Source: Saprospiraceae bacterium
GTDB lineage: Bacteria; Bacteroidota; Bacteroidia; Chitinophagales; Saprospiraceae
NCBI GenBank assembly: GCA_016715245.1
Contig: JADKAS010000003.1
Location: forward strand, 62,001-126,000
DNA: 64,000 nt
Reading direction: 5' to 3'
Under the pieces are notes generated by a model. It did not search any database. It was not told where the DNA came from and was given only the letters and a program-made list of their open reading frames with translations. Positions 28,405-38,800 of this stretch are shown here, one piece after another; the first letter of the stretch is position 1; each line of letters begins with the position of its first letter. The translations under genes and the position numbers were made by a program.

Positions 28405-28800
28405 ATGAGAACAAAACTTTACACCTTGGGAGCAATTATTTCTTCACTTTTTGGCTATCTGGAATGGGGAGCAAATCAACATACATTTCTCTATAAAGTT
28501 GAAGGAGAGATTTTCCAGAAACTTTTTTCGGATCCGGGTTCAATATTTCATCCATTTGTTATTTTTCCTTTAGTGGGACAACTTTTACTACTGACCTCAC
28601 TTGTTTTCAGAAAAACTAACAAATGGATGATATTTGCAGGAATAGCCTGTATAGGTTTGTTACTTGGGTTTATGTTTTTTATAGGAATAATCAGTCAAAA
28701 TTTTAAAATTCTCTCTTCTGTCATTCCATTTATGACATTTGGTTTTTTAACTATTAAAAGTGTTAGAAACCAAGCTGATAACGATCATAATACAGGATAG
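28405..28800 (+). CDS. small membrane protein of unknown function (131 aa)
   Basis: A 131-residue protein with four predicted membrane helices (about residues 5-20, 47-68, 75-98, 102-121) and short loops. No motif is recognised. It ends one base before the convergent haloperoxidase-like gene. The start ATG follows an AT-rich leader. It could be a DoxX-sized or DUF-type membrane protein, but nothing decides this. Confidence 0.6.
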   Translation: MRTKLYTLGAIISSLFGYLEWGANQHTFLYKVEGEIFQKLFSDPGSIFHPFVIFPLVGQLLLLTSLVFRKTNKWMIFAGIACIGLLLGFMFFIGIISQNFKILSSVIPFMTFGFLTIKSVRNQADNDHNTG

Positions 28801-28801
28801 A

Positions 28802-30169
28802 TTAGTTAATAAAAAATGGCCACTGGATTAGGTTGTTGACATTGTCACCAATTGCCCGACCAGTCTGTAAACCTTTTGAGTTGTCCATAGGATAATGAAT
28901 TCCTCCGTATAATCTTGAATTAGCACATTCCTCCGCCATTGTTTCAAAATTAGAAAAACTCCTGGCAACAAACCCATGTTGAAGTTGGCTGTAATCCGTA
29001 AACTGATAATCTCCGTTACCATTTGTAAATAAGTCGGTCAAAATTCTTGAACCTGCTCCGATTTCGCAGGAATGACCGGAAGTATAGGCAGGAAAAGGAG
29101 GAGTACCAAGTATGGTAGTAAAAGTCGGATCAATGTATCTTTGAATGTAGGTAACAGGCCTGAGCAATACGTATTCGTATTTGGTTTTCCAGCAGGCTAT
29201 AAAAGCATCATTTTCAGCAAGACCCATTTTTACCAGACCAAGGCTTGCTTTGGCAAGACTGACTTTTTCATTTTGAAGGACCTGTAAAAGAATATTAAAA
29301 GTATGGCCTGCAGGCGTACATGTTTTAAAAGGATCATCAGCCCAATATTTTGCGATTTCAATTTGTTCCGGAGAATTGTTTTTAAGCTGATTATACACCA
29401 CCATAGCCTCTTTGTAAAATGCTGAGTTGGGATCTTTTGAAAATGTAACAGGTGGGCCGGGGTGAGTTTTTGTTATATTTTCAATGATAAAAGGTCTGTT
29501 TTTACCCCATTGTGGACTCAATGGACTAGTTGTTGCGCCTGTTGGCACCCAACAATATTCATCTGAAGGAAGACCATATGGTAGGTAAAATGGGTCCAGA
29601 TAACTTTCATGACCACCGTCGTTTTTAGAGTATTCAAAAACAGCATCAGCTATTTGATATCCGAATTGTATAGAACGATCCACCACATCTTTTTCTTCTC
29701 CGGCTGATAATAAAATCAAATGAGTGCTTTCAATACTGTCCAATGAGGTTTTGAAAACAGGACTCAATCTTTTTTCAAACATATTCTGGATTGTTCTTGA
29801 GGTAGCACTGTTGGATGCGATGGCCCAATTGTACACCTGATCAGTCTGAGGTTTGGGTAAATTGGTGGCTGAAAAACCATTTAATTGAGTGTGAAGACTC
29901 TTTGCGTCTTTAATTCCATGGACCACTGATTCGTAATTGGCAAGGCTGATGTAACTATAAGCTCTGGCTGCCTGTGGTGGAAAAAACCCCTGTGTGCCTT
30001 TAAGCATCTTACAAGTAAGATTAAAATAACTATAAACATGCTGAGGTGTGTATTCTCTGGTTTCTGGACTTTCTTTGAATTCATTGTCTTTGCTACAGGA
30101 AGCTATAAAAAGCAAAGCAATTAAAAGAAGAGGTAGAAGAAATTTTGTATTGTGACTATTTTGAAACAT
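28802..30169 (-). CDS. vanadium-haloperoxidase/PAP2-family lipoprotein
   Basis: The frame is open to 30508, but the real start is almost certainly ATG 30169. It begins a lipoprotein signal (MFQNSHNTKFLLPLLLIALL, then FIASC), and a -7 promoter element lies just upstream at 30217-30224. The resulting protein has 455 residues. The phosphate/vanadate-binding motifs of the family are present: WKTKYEYVLLRP (Lys and Arg), PAYTSGHS (the SGH motif) and GIHYPMDNSKG (the catalytic His). Such proteins are either vanadium-dependent haloperoxidases or phosphatases of the PAP2 superfamily; the large helical N-terminal half and size favour the haloperoxidase-like group. It is lipid-anchored in the envelope. 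Confidence 0.87.
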   Translation of the reverse strand: MFQNSHNTKFLLPLLLIALLFIASCSKDNEFKESPETREYTPQHVYSYFNLTCKMLKGTQGFFPPQAARAYSYISLANYESVVHGIKDAKSLHTQLNGFSATNLPKPQTDQVYNWAIASNSATSRTIQNMFEKRLSPVFKTSLDSIESTHLILLSAGEEKDVVDRSIQFGYQIADAVFEYSKNDGGHESYLDPFYLPYGLPSDEYCWVPTGATTSPLSPQWGKNRPFIIENITKTHPGPPVTFSKDPNSAFYKEAMVVYNQLKNNSPEQIEIAKYWADDPFKTCTPAGHTFNILLQVLQNEKVSLAKASLGLVKMGLAENDAFIACWKTKYEYVLLRPVTYIQRYIDPTFTTILGTPPFPAYTSGHSCEIGAGSRILTDLFTNGNGDYQFTDYSQLQHGFVARSFSNFETMAEECANSRLYGGIHYPMDNSKGLQTGRAIGDNVNNLIQWPFFIN

Positions 30170-30216
30170 AATATTAATGTTTAGTTGTTTATACATTATA
30201 AATAATAATAATATGA

Positions 30217-30224
30217 CAAAAATA
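30217..30224 (-). promoter_or_regulatory. -7 promoter element for the haloperoxidase-like gene
   Basis: The minus strand reads TATTTTTG (TAnnTTTG), 48 bases before the ATG at 30169. It lies inside the longer open frame and so argues against the upstream start at 30508. Confidence 0.45.
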
Positions 30225-30314
30225 ATGCCAATTTTTTTTAAAACCTTTTTAAAAACAAAGAAGGAGAAGTGAAAATTACATACTTTCACCTTTTGGAAAA
30301 GTATAATTTGAATT

Positions 30315-31688
30315 ATGATAGAGTGGTTAGATAAGGTATTGGAACAGTTTTCTTCTATGGCATGGGGATTGCCTTTGCTTATACTTCTTATTGGGGGAGG
30401 CTTGTATCTGGGATTAATTTCTGGGTTCAAATCTTTGAGAATGACAGGACTGGCGATACAACAATTGTTCAGACAATCAAAACAAAAAGACAGTACACAC
30501 AACACCATACCACCGTTTCAGGCATTAATGACAGCCATGGCTTCGACCATCGGAATGGGAAATATTGCCGGAGTGGCTGTAGCCATAGCTATTGGCGGGC
30601 CGGGCGCTATATTTTGGATGTGGGTGAGTGCAGTCATTGGGATGGTAACAAAATTTTTTACCTGTTCTCTTTCCATCATGTATAGAAAAAAATTTGATGA
30701 CGGTAGTGTAGAAGGGGGTCCTATGTATTTTATAGAAGAAGGGCTGGGTCGGAAATGGAAACCACTGGCGGCTTCTTTTGCCATTTTCGGAACCGTAGGA
30801 GCATTTCCGGTTTTTAATGTTAATCAGTTGACACAAGCCACTTCTGACATTCTTTTAAAACCAATGGGTGTTGAAATTGGTTTTGCTTCCAATCTTGTGA
30901 TTGGTATCATTTTAACCATATTGACAGGATTGGTTATTTTAGGAGGACTTAAAAGAATCGGCAAAACATCTGAAAAATTTGTTCCAGTCATGGTGGTCAT
31001 ATATTTTTTATGTGTTTCATTTATTATTATTACTCATATCGGTAATTTAATACCCACCATTCAACTCATTTTTTCAGAAGCATTTTCACCTGAGTTTTTT
31101 AAAGGAAAACCTTTTTTGGGAGGCGCTCTTGGTGGTCTGATCCTTATAGGTATAAGAAGGGGTGCTTTTTCAAATGAAGCCGGTATAGGTACAGCAGATC
31201 TGGCACATGGGGCAAGCAGTCAGGAAGAACCCTTGCGAGAAGGTCTTTCTGCTATGTTGGGACCGTTGATTGATACATTAATAGTATGTACGCTGACAGC
31301 GCTTGCCATTTTGATTACCGGAGTATGGAAAACCTCGGATGCTAACGGAGTATCTCTTACACTGCATGCTTTTCAACAAGGCATTCCCGGAATGGGAAGT
31401 TATCTTTTACTGCTTTGTATATTTGTTTTCAGTTTCTCTTCCTTATTTTCTTTTTCCTATTATGGAGGAAAATGTACTGCCTATTTGTTTGGAAAAAGAA
31501 ATGCTCATTGGTATAATTATGTATATCTTTTGAGTATCCTTGTAGGTGCCACAACGACACTTGACATGATGATTAATCTGATAGATGGATTTTATGCACT
31601 TATGGCTATTCCTACTATGACCGGAACTATTTTACTTGCCCCAAAAGTACTACAAAGGATGAAAACGGTTAATCTTTTTAAAGAATAA
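30315..31688 (+). CDS. alanine/glycine:cation (Na+) symporter, AgcS family
   Basis: Takes up alanine, glycine or a similar small amino acid with Na+ across the inner membrane. The 457 residues hold about ten to eleven helices. Family signatures are FQALMTAMASTIGMGNIAGV (residues about 68-87), MWVSAVIGMVTKFFTCSLS, EGGPMYFIEEGLG, and FSNEAGIGTADLAHGAS in the second half. Length fits the family. It lies divergent from the haloperoxidase-like gene; a near-consensus TATAATTTG precedes the ATG by a few bases but is too close to act as its promoter. Confidence 0.93.
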   Translation: MIEWLDKVLEQFSSMAWGLPLLILLIGGGLYLGLISGFKSLRMTGLAIQQLFRQSKQKDSTHNTIPPFQALMTAMASTIGMGNIAGVAVAIAIGGPGAIFWMWVSAVIGMVTKFFTCSLSIMYRKKFDDGSVEGGPMYFIEEGLGRKWKPLAASFAIFGTVGAFPVFNVNQLTQATSDILLKPMGVEIGFASNLVIGIILTILTGLVILGGLKRIGKTSEKFVPVMVVIYFLCVSFIIITHIGNLIPTIQLIFSEAFSPEFFKGKPFLGGALGGLILIGIRRGAFSNEAGIGTADLAHGASSQEEPLREGLSAMLGPLIDTLIVCTLTALAILITGVWKTSDANGVSLTLHAFQQGIPGMGSYLLLLCIFVFSFSSLFSFSYYGGKCTAYLFGKRNAHWYNYVYLLSILVGATTTLDMMINLIDGFYALMAIPTMTGTILLAPKVLQRMKTVNLFKE

Positions 31689-32068
31689 ATCACTTATAAT
31701 TTTGGAAGTTTTTTCTTGAAAATTCAAATGAAAATAAGGATTATTTTCAATATTATTTTTGAATCAAGGGTAATGATAATGCAGAATTTGATGTTGTAAG
31801 TGTGTCCCCTAAGGAAAAGAAGTGTTTACATCTAAGAAACACAAAAGTAATAAAGTTGACATTTCTTTTGTTAGGTCGGGTTTAGGTTAAACCCAATAGA
31901 AAATTTCTGAATATGATCAACAAAGAAAAATTCTTTGGGTTGTATTAAATTCTTTGTACGTTTTCTGAAACCAAACATCACAAACTTTTTGTATTTTTGC
32001 CATCCTGATTTTTTCAGTCTATAACAGGTTCAATAACATTTTACCACATTTATTTTAGTATTACTTCC
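31689..32068. other. intergenic region upstream of dnaE
   Basis: This 380-base AT-rich gap carries the dnaE promoter element at 31994-32001 and a perfect inverted repeat GGGTTTA-GGT-TAAACCC at 31878-31894. The repeat is not followed by a T run, so it is not a classical terminator. I see no open frame with coding character and no RNA gene. Confidence 0.55.
31994..32001 (+). promoter_or_regulatory. -7 promoter element for dnaE
   Basis: TATTTTTG matches TAnnTTTG and lies 68 bases before the dnaE ATG at 32069. No TTG at the right -33 distance is evident. Confidence 0.45.
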
Positions 32069-35000
32069 ATGGTTGATTTTTGCCACCTTCATTGCCACAC
32101 ACAATATTCCTTGCTGGACGGAGCATCGGATATAAAAACAATGATGAATAAAGCGAAAGCAGATGGCCAATCTGCCGTAGCCATCACGGATCACGGAAAT
32201 ATGTTTGGCGTATTTAAATTTGTAAAAGAAGCCAAACAACAAGGTATAAAACCGATTATAGGATGTGAATTTTATGTGGCAGAAGACCGGTTTGTCAAAT
32301 CTTTTGAAAAGTCCAGAGGTCAGAAGGATGTGAGGTATCACCAACTCATGCTGGCTAAAAACCAGGAAGGATATAAAAATCTCACAAAACTCGCTTCTCT
32401 TGGTTTTACGGAAGGGCTTTACGGAAAATTTCCCAGGATAGACAAAACCCTGATTGAAAAATATCACCATGGTATCATAGCCACCAGTTGTTGTATTGGT
32501 GCTGAAATCCCTCAGACAATTCTCAAAGGTGACATTGAAGGCGCAGAAAAAAAGCTGAAATGGTGGCTTGATCTTTTTGGCGAAGATTACTACATCGAAT
32601 TACAGCGACACCGCGGAATGGAAAAAATTGACGATTCCGGTATGAGTCAGGAAGATGTCAATCAGGTCCTGATAGGGTTTGCAAAAAAGTACAATGTCAA
32701 AACCATCGTAACCAATGATTCCCATTATGTGGAAGAAGAAGACTGGGCTCCGCATGACGTATTGTTGTGTATTAATACAGGATCACTTCTTGAAGAAAAG
32801 GAACGGTTTAACTTTCCGAGTTCGGACTTTTATTTCAAGACAAAAGCCGAAATGAATACCTTGTTTGGCGATGTCGTGGAAGCTGTTGAAAATACTATGG
32901 ACATTGCCCACAAAATTCAGGAATTTGACCTTGCCAGAGATGTATTGCTGCCGGCATTTCCACTTCCGACAGGATTTGATTCTCAGGAATTGTATCTGAG
33001 ACATCTGACATTTGTAGGAGCTCAGAAAAGATATGGCCTCATCACACCAGAAATTGAAGAAAGACTAAATTTTGAATTAAATGTAATCAACCATTCCGGA
33101 TATCCGGGATATTTTTTGATAGTTCAGGATTTTACAAGTGCTGCGAGGCACCTTGGTGTTTCTGTTGGTCCGGGAAGGGGTTCTGCTGCCGGTTCCGCAG
33201 TGGCTTATTGCCTTGGAATCACCAATATAGACCCTATAAAGTACGACCTTCTTTTTGAGCGTTTTTTAAATCCTGAAAGGGTTTCCATGCCCGATATTGA
33301 TATTGATTTTGACGATGAAGGCAGAAGCAAGGTAATTGATTATGTAATTGACAAATACGGTAAAAATCAGGTCGCCCAGATTATAACCTATGGTACAATG
33401 GCGGCAAGGATGTCATTAAGAGATGTCGGTCGCGTAATGAATGTTCCTCTTAATGAAGTAGACAGAGTAACCAAAACATTTCCCAGCCATCTGAGTGCAA
33501 CTTTACAGGCAGTACTTGCACAGGATGATATTGACCCTAAACTGAAAGAAAATCTTGCTTCCGACGATATTGAAAAGGCATATCTTTTCAGAAAACTGGC
33601 TGCTCAGAAGGACAATATCGGCAACATGATCACAACGGCAAAAAAACTGGAAGGAGCCGTACGAAACACGGGAATTCACGCTTGTGGTGTTATTATAACA
33701 CCTGGAGATATTACAGATTATGTTCCCGTTTCAGTGGCAAAGGACTCAGAACTTCTGGTGTCTCAGTACGACAACAGCGTCGCTGAAGAAGCCGGTTTGC
33801 TGAAAATGGACTTTCTGGGATTGAAGACGCTTACCATTATTAAGGATGCATTGGAAAATGTAAAAGAAAGATATGGTGTTGATCTGGATATTGATACTAT
33901 TTCTCTGGAAGACCTCAAAACCTTTGAGTTATTCCAGAGAGGAGATATGGTCGGCATATTCCAATATGAATCTCCCGGAATGCAAAAATATCTTCGCGAT
34001 CTCAAACCAACCCGTTTTGAAGACCTCATTGCCATGAATGCTTTGTACAGACCGGGACCATTGCAGTATATTCCGGATTTTATTGCGAGAAAAAACGGAA
34101 AACAAACGATTGCTTTTGACCTTCCTGAAATGGAAGAGTACCTTGCAGAAACCTATGGAATTACGGTGTATCAGGAACAGGTAATGCTGCTTTCGCAAAA
34201 ACTTGCCGGTTTTTCAAAAGGTGACGCCGATATGTTGCGTAAAGCCATGGGGAAAAAACAAAAAGCTGTACTGGATAAAATGTTGCCCAAGTTTATTGAA
34301 GGGTGTACTGCCAATGGTCACCCCGAAGAAATTGTCAAAAAAATATGGACAGATTGGGAAGCTTTTGCATCATATGCGTTCAATAAATCCCATTCGACTT
34401 GTTATGCATATATCGCCTTTCAGACAGCCTATTTAAAGTCCCATTTTCCTGCGGCTTTTATGGCTTCTGTACTGAATCACAATAAAAATGATATCTCCAA
34501 GGTCAATTTTTATCTTCAGGAGACCAAAAGAATGCGCATTCCGGTTTTAGGTCCTGATGTCAATGAAAGTAATATTAAATTTACGGTCAACAAAAATGAA
34601 GCCGTCCGTTTCGGACTTTCTGCACTCAAAGGAGTGGGTGAGGGGCCTGTGGAAGACCTTGTTGCCGAAAGAAATTCCAATGGCCCTTTTTCCAGTATTT
34701 ACGATATTATGAGAAGGGTAAACCTGCGATCCGTCAATAAAAAATGTCTGGATAGTCTTGCTTTGAGTGGTGCTTTTGATTGTTTTACTGAATTCAACAG
34801 AGCTCAGTATTTTGCACCAAATGAAAAAGGGGAAAACTTTGTTGAACAATTGATTAAATTCGGAAGCCACGTCCAGGGACAAAAAGAAAGTATTCAGATA
34901 TCGCTTTTCGGGGAGGAAATGCAGGATATGATTCTTGAGCCCAAACCGGAAAAAGTTCAGGAATGGAACCAGATTGAAAAACTGGAAAAAGAAAGGGAAG

Positions 35001-35599
35001 TTACCGGAATTTATATTAGTGGTCATCCGCTGGATGATTATACGCTGGAGTTTAATTATTTCATCAATTGCCCTTTGGAAAAAGCGGACCAGATTGAAGG
35101 GCAGTTATTGAAAATGGGGGGAATGGTCAAAGATGTACATTTTGGTTCCACACAAAAAGGCAACCCTTATACGAGATTTACTATGGTGGATTTTACAGGG
35201 GAATTTCAGATTTCACTTTACAATGAATCCCATGAAATGTGGAAACACCTTATCTCTCCCGGCAATGTACTGTATGTGGAAGGAATCAACCAGAAAGGTT
35301 TAAATTCAGACCGTGCATTTTTCAGAGTAAAAGATATTATGTTTCTGGATACGGTAGGTCAGGTTCGTACCAAATCCATCACAGTAAAAATAGCACTGGA
35401 GGATATCAATGAAAATGCCGTAAATTCATTGGTGGAGCTGTGCGAAAGCAAACCCGGAAAACACACATTAAAATTCAGAGTAAGAGACACAGAAGCTGAC
35501 ATGGAAGTTGATTTGCAGTCACTGACGTATAAAATAAATGCAGATGGTTTATTTGTCCAGGAATTGGAAAGTCTCGGATTTTCGTTTAAGTTAAATTGA
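32069..35599 (+). CDS. dnaE: DNA polymerase III alpha subunit
   Basis: The replicative polymerase subunit. The 1176 residues are close to the E. coli DnaE (1160). The N-terminal PHP domain starts FCHLHCHTQYSLLDGASDI. The polymerase catalytic centre is MPDIDIDFDDEGR (about residues 408-420) with an upstream SVGPGRGSAAGS loop. The thumb/fingers region has GKKQKAVLDKM. A helix-hairpin-helix follows (LSALKGVGEGPVEDL), then an OB fold (VTGIYISGHPLDDY and onward). Everything expected of a functional enzyme is present. The gene stands alone with its own promoter element. Confidence 0.97.
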   Translation: MVDFCHLHCHTQYSLLDGASDIKTMMNKAKADGQSAVAITDHGNMFGVFKFVKEAKQQGIKPIIGCEFYVAEDRFVKSFEKSRGQKDVRYHQLMLAKNQEGYKNLTKLASLGFTEGLYGKFPRIDKTLIEKYHHGIIATSCCIGAEIPQTILKGDIEGAEKKLKWWLDLFGEDYYIELQRHRGMEKIDDSGMSQEDVNQVLIGFAKKYNVKTIVTNDSHYVEEEDWAPHDVLLCINTGSLLEEKERFNFPSSDFYFKTKAEMNTLFGDVVEAVENTMDIAHKIQEFDLARDVLLPAFPLPTGFDSQELYLRHLTFVGAQKRYGLITPEIEERLNFELNVINHSGYPGYFLIVQDFTSAARHLGVSVGPGRGSAAGSAVAYCLGITNIDPIKYDLLFERFLNPERVSMPDIDIDFDDEGRSKVIDYVIDKYGKNQVAQIITYGTMAARMSLRDVGRVMNVPLNEVDRVTKTFPSHLSATLQAVLAQDDIDPKLKENLASDDIEKAYLFRKLAAQKDNIGNMITTAKKLEGAVRNTGIHACGVIITPGDITDYVPVSVAKDSELLVSQYDNSVAEEAGLLKMDFLGLKTLTIIKDALENVKERYGVDLDIDTISLEDLKTFELFQRGDMVGIFQYESPGMQKYLRDLKPTRFEDLIAMNALYRPGPLQYIPDFIARKNGKQTIAFDLPEMEEYLAETYGITVYQEQVMLLSQKLAGFSKGDADMLRKAMGKKQKAVLDKMLPKFIEGCTANGHPEEIVKKIWTDWEAFASYAFNKSHSTCYAYIAFQTAYLKSHFPAAFMASVLNHNKNDISKVNFYLQETKRMRIPVLGPDVNESNIKFTVNKNEAVRFGLSALKGVGEGPVEDLVAERNSNGPFSSIYDIMRRVNLRSVNKKCLDSLALSGAFDCFTEFNRAQYFAPNEKGENFVEQLIKFGSHVQGQKESIQISLFGEEMQDMILEPKPEKVQEWNQIEKLEKEREVTGIYISGHPLDDYTLEFNYFINCPLEKADQIEGQLLKMGGMVKDVHFGSTQKGNPYTRFTMVDFTGEFQISLYNESHEMWKHLISPGNVLYVEGINQKGLNSDRAFFRVKDIMFLDTVGQVRTKSITVKIALEDINENAVNSLVELCESKPGKHTLKFRVRDTEADMEVDLQSLTYKINADGLFVQELESLGFSFKLN

Positions 35600-35779
35600 T
35601 GAAATCTGCTTACCTGAAAAAACTTATTAGCTCGTGCAATATCTTTGACATGATTAAATGAAAGTTAACTTTTTATAATGACTTGCTCTGATTTGAAAAC
35701 AAATTGTTTCTATCAAATACTGAACAAAATTATCATGTCATTTTAATTGCATCTCTTTATTTGTGATGTTTATTTTGTT

Positions 35780-35787
35780 TACATTTG
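35780..35787 (+). promoter_or_regulatory. -7 promoter element for the giant FG-GAP/T9SS gene
   Basis: TACATTTG matches TAnnTTTG, with a TTG 16 bases upstream (35761-35763), shorter than the usual spacing. Transcription would begin near 35794, so the Met at 35785 cannot be the start and ATG 35815 is preferred. Confidence 0.45.
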
Positions 35788-35814
35788 CTGTTCAAAAATA
35801 TTAAATTTTCCTCC

Positions 35815-38800
35815 ATGAAGTTTACTAATCTAGCAGTTTTTATATTCATATTTATATATATATATACAGGGACATCTCAGGGATTACTCTGGAACATGGT
35901 GGAGCTTACACCTTCTTTGTCAAATGCTTCAGGTAAAATTGAATATGTTGAACAGGGAGAAATAGTTTTTCTAACAGGTGGAGAATTGTTTCATGCCCAC
36001 TATGGAAATGACTTTAATGTGGATGTTGTGTCGTTTGAAAATCAATTGACACTAATTAAAGATTTTTTTCTGATTGATGTTGACTGGGACGGGGACAAAG
36101 ATATAATGGCAGTAATTGAAGGAGGCCCGATTCAGGTGTATGAAAAAAAGGAAAATGTATTTATTTATAATGTAAATATAAAGATATTTAGCTGGATAAA
36201 TGTAAATTCACTCTCCATTCATGATTTTAATGACGACGGACGCGGAGATATTTTACTAAACAATATACTATATATTGCTACCGGGCCGAATATGTTTGAA
36301 AGAACATATACTACTAACGCTGACAATTATATTCCGAGAGTTGCCCAATTTTTTGATGCAGACATGGATGGAGATAAAGATTTGCTCACTGTTTTGGTAA
36401 CCAATCTGTTTATCCATGAAAATATAGGTACTACCGGAATGAGTGGAAAACTTGTTCCTGATTTTTCTCACCGGACCAGTTGGGCAAAAGTGATACGTGC
36501 CGGTAATAAGGATATTATCATCGTTTTCAGCGGCGGAGATAAAAAGTTTTATAGAATTTTTTATGAAAATAACACATTTGGTCACAAAGAAATCGGCGGA
36601 TACATACAAACAAAACAAACAAATTCGATAGTGAATAAAGATCTGGACGATGACGGTGTTGAGGAATTGATTTCAGATCAATATTTTAATCAACTGACAC
36701 TTTTGAAATATGATACATTATTGGATACGCTTACATTGTCCACATATAGTGCACCCAATTTTCTGGATTTTACCGGTGGAGGTCAAAATCAGCTTTTTAT
36801 TCGTTATGCAGGTCAGATAGAAAGTGTATTGTGGGATAAGACCCAAAATAAATTGGTAAGATCATTTATTTCGCCGACCGTTTTTTCACCTTCTGAATAT
36901 CTGGATATTGACGGAGACGATTTTGTCGATTTAGTAAAAGGAATTTCTATCAAAAGATACCTGGGTGAACGAAGGTTTGATATTTTTAAAACCATGAACA
37001 TTGACAGTACCGGTGGTCAATGGAAGGATTTTGACGGTGACGAAGATCTTGATTATGTTCTAAAGTATGGGTGGTACATGAATATCGGTGGATTACAGTT
37101 TGATCCATACCAATCCCGTACACCTGATCCTGTTTTTACTGATCCCCTGATATTTTTTACTAAAATCGTATTCAGGGAAGATCTTGATGGAGACGGAGAT
37201 ATTGATGTATTGACATACAATAGTTTCGGAGAACCATTTGAGTTACATGAAAATACAGGAGGAGTTTTTAGTCTCAAACAAACTTTAGCTACCAATACTA
37301 TTATAAGTGGTTATTTAAGAGCATTATATTTCGAAGATTTTGATGGAGACGGAAAAAAAGACATCCTTATTGCTGTTGCAAGTGGGATGGCATGGATGAA
37401 AAATTATGGTTCGCTTGTTTTTGGTGAACCTAAATTGTTATACAACGGCGCAAACAGCCCGTTAATGGTTGATATTTCCGATGTGAATCACGATGGTATC
37501 ATGGATGTGTTATTATCGACAGGAGAAATAATCACCGGTATAGCTTTGGGTTCAGTAATTTTATACCTGGGATCACAGGATGCCAACGTAACCGGATTGC
37601 CGATTACTCAAGGATATGGCTATCACAGGGCAAGATTTGCCGACCTGAACTCAACGGGTTGGAAAGACATCGTATTTTCAAAGAAAGAAGGAATGCATAC
37701 TGTTCTTTTAGATAATATAACTTCACCGGTCATAAACCGAATCAATTTTGACGCGGGAAGTAACAACAATTTTAATATCAGTGATTTGGATGGTGATGGG
37801 GATGCTGATATCATAAGTGCCAGTGCTTCCGGAAGTTCTTTTTACATCATCAATGGTGTGTTTATTTCCAATGCCTGCCCTTCAGGTTCTGTTTTTTTAA
37901 GAAATCAGGAGCAAGTATCAGCTTATGCAGAAAAATATGGTATGTGTCCTGTCATTCCTGGTGACTTATTTTTAGGGTTGGCCAAAAAAAGCGATTCGGA
38001 TATTCAGGATATTTCCGGGTTACAAAATATAAAAAAAATCCAGGGTAATCTGACGATACATTATAGTCCTTTAATAAAAGAATTTTCAGGTTTTATCAAT
38101 CTGGATACCATCGAAGGATCTTTTATTCTGCAAAGATTTACCACTAAAAATCTTAAGGGTTTTGATAATTTGACGTATGTAGGTAATCATTTGGAACTGA
38201 CTCATACACATACTGCTCAGAGTTTGTTGCTTGACACGCGGGAATTGGGAAAGGTAAAGTTCGTAGGTGGAGACATAAAACTATTATCCCCAAATTTTAC
38301 CAATCTGGGAATACAAAGCCAACCTGAGTATTTTGGGGACATAATACTTACTTCATATACTGATAATGCTCTGACAAACATTGACTTTTTAAAAAATACA
38401 AGGAAAATTCATGGAAGTCTGAATCTTGAGACATGCCAGGTTACTACCCTGGAACCTGCAAAAAATCTGGAAGAAGTAGGAGAGTTTATCATACGAAGCG
38501 AAAAACTTCAAACGATAGGTATGGGTTCTGAAATTGACTCCATCAATGGTTCATTAGAGATAAGTGGTACAAACCTGGTGGATTTGTTTTCTGACTCTTC
38601 TTTTGCAAATTTAAAATATGTAGGTAAAGATCTTGACCTTTATGCAAAATACATGAGAGGTTTTTCAAACGTTGAAAAAGTAATGGGGACATTGTCTCCT
38701 AACGGAAAAACTATCGACTTCGGATTTCTGGAAAAGTTGGATTACGTAGGTAAAAACTTTTTCATGAGCGGTGTAGAAAAAATATATCCCGGATTTCTGC

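Noticed and set aside
28802..30508. A 568-residue version of the haloperoxidase-like protein
   Set aside because: The first 113 residues are non-descript, include the promoter element and overlap the divergent symporter gene. The lipoprotein signal at 30169 is a much better start.
31878..31894. Perfect inverted repeat upstream of dnaE as a terminator
   Set aside because: No T run follows on either strand. It could be a protein-binding site, but nothing else supports that.
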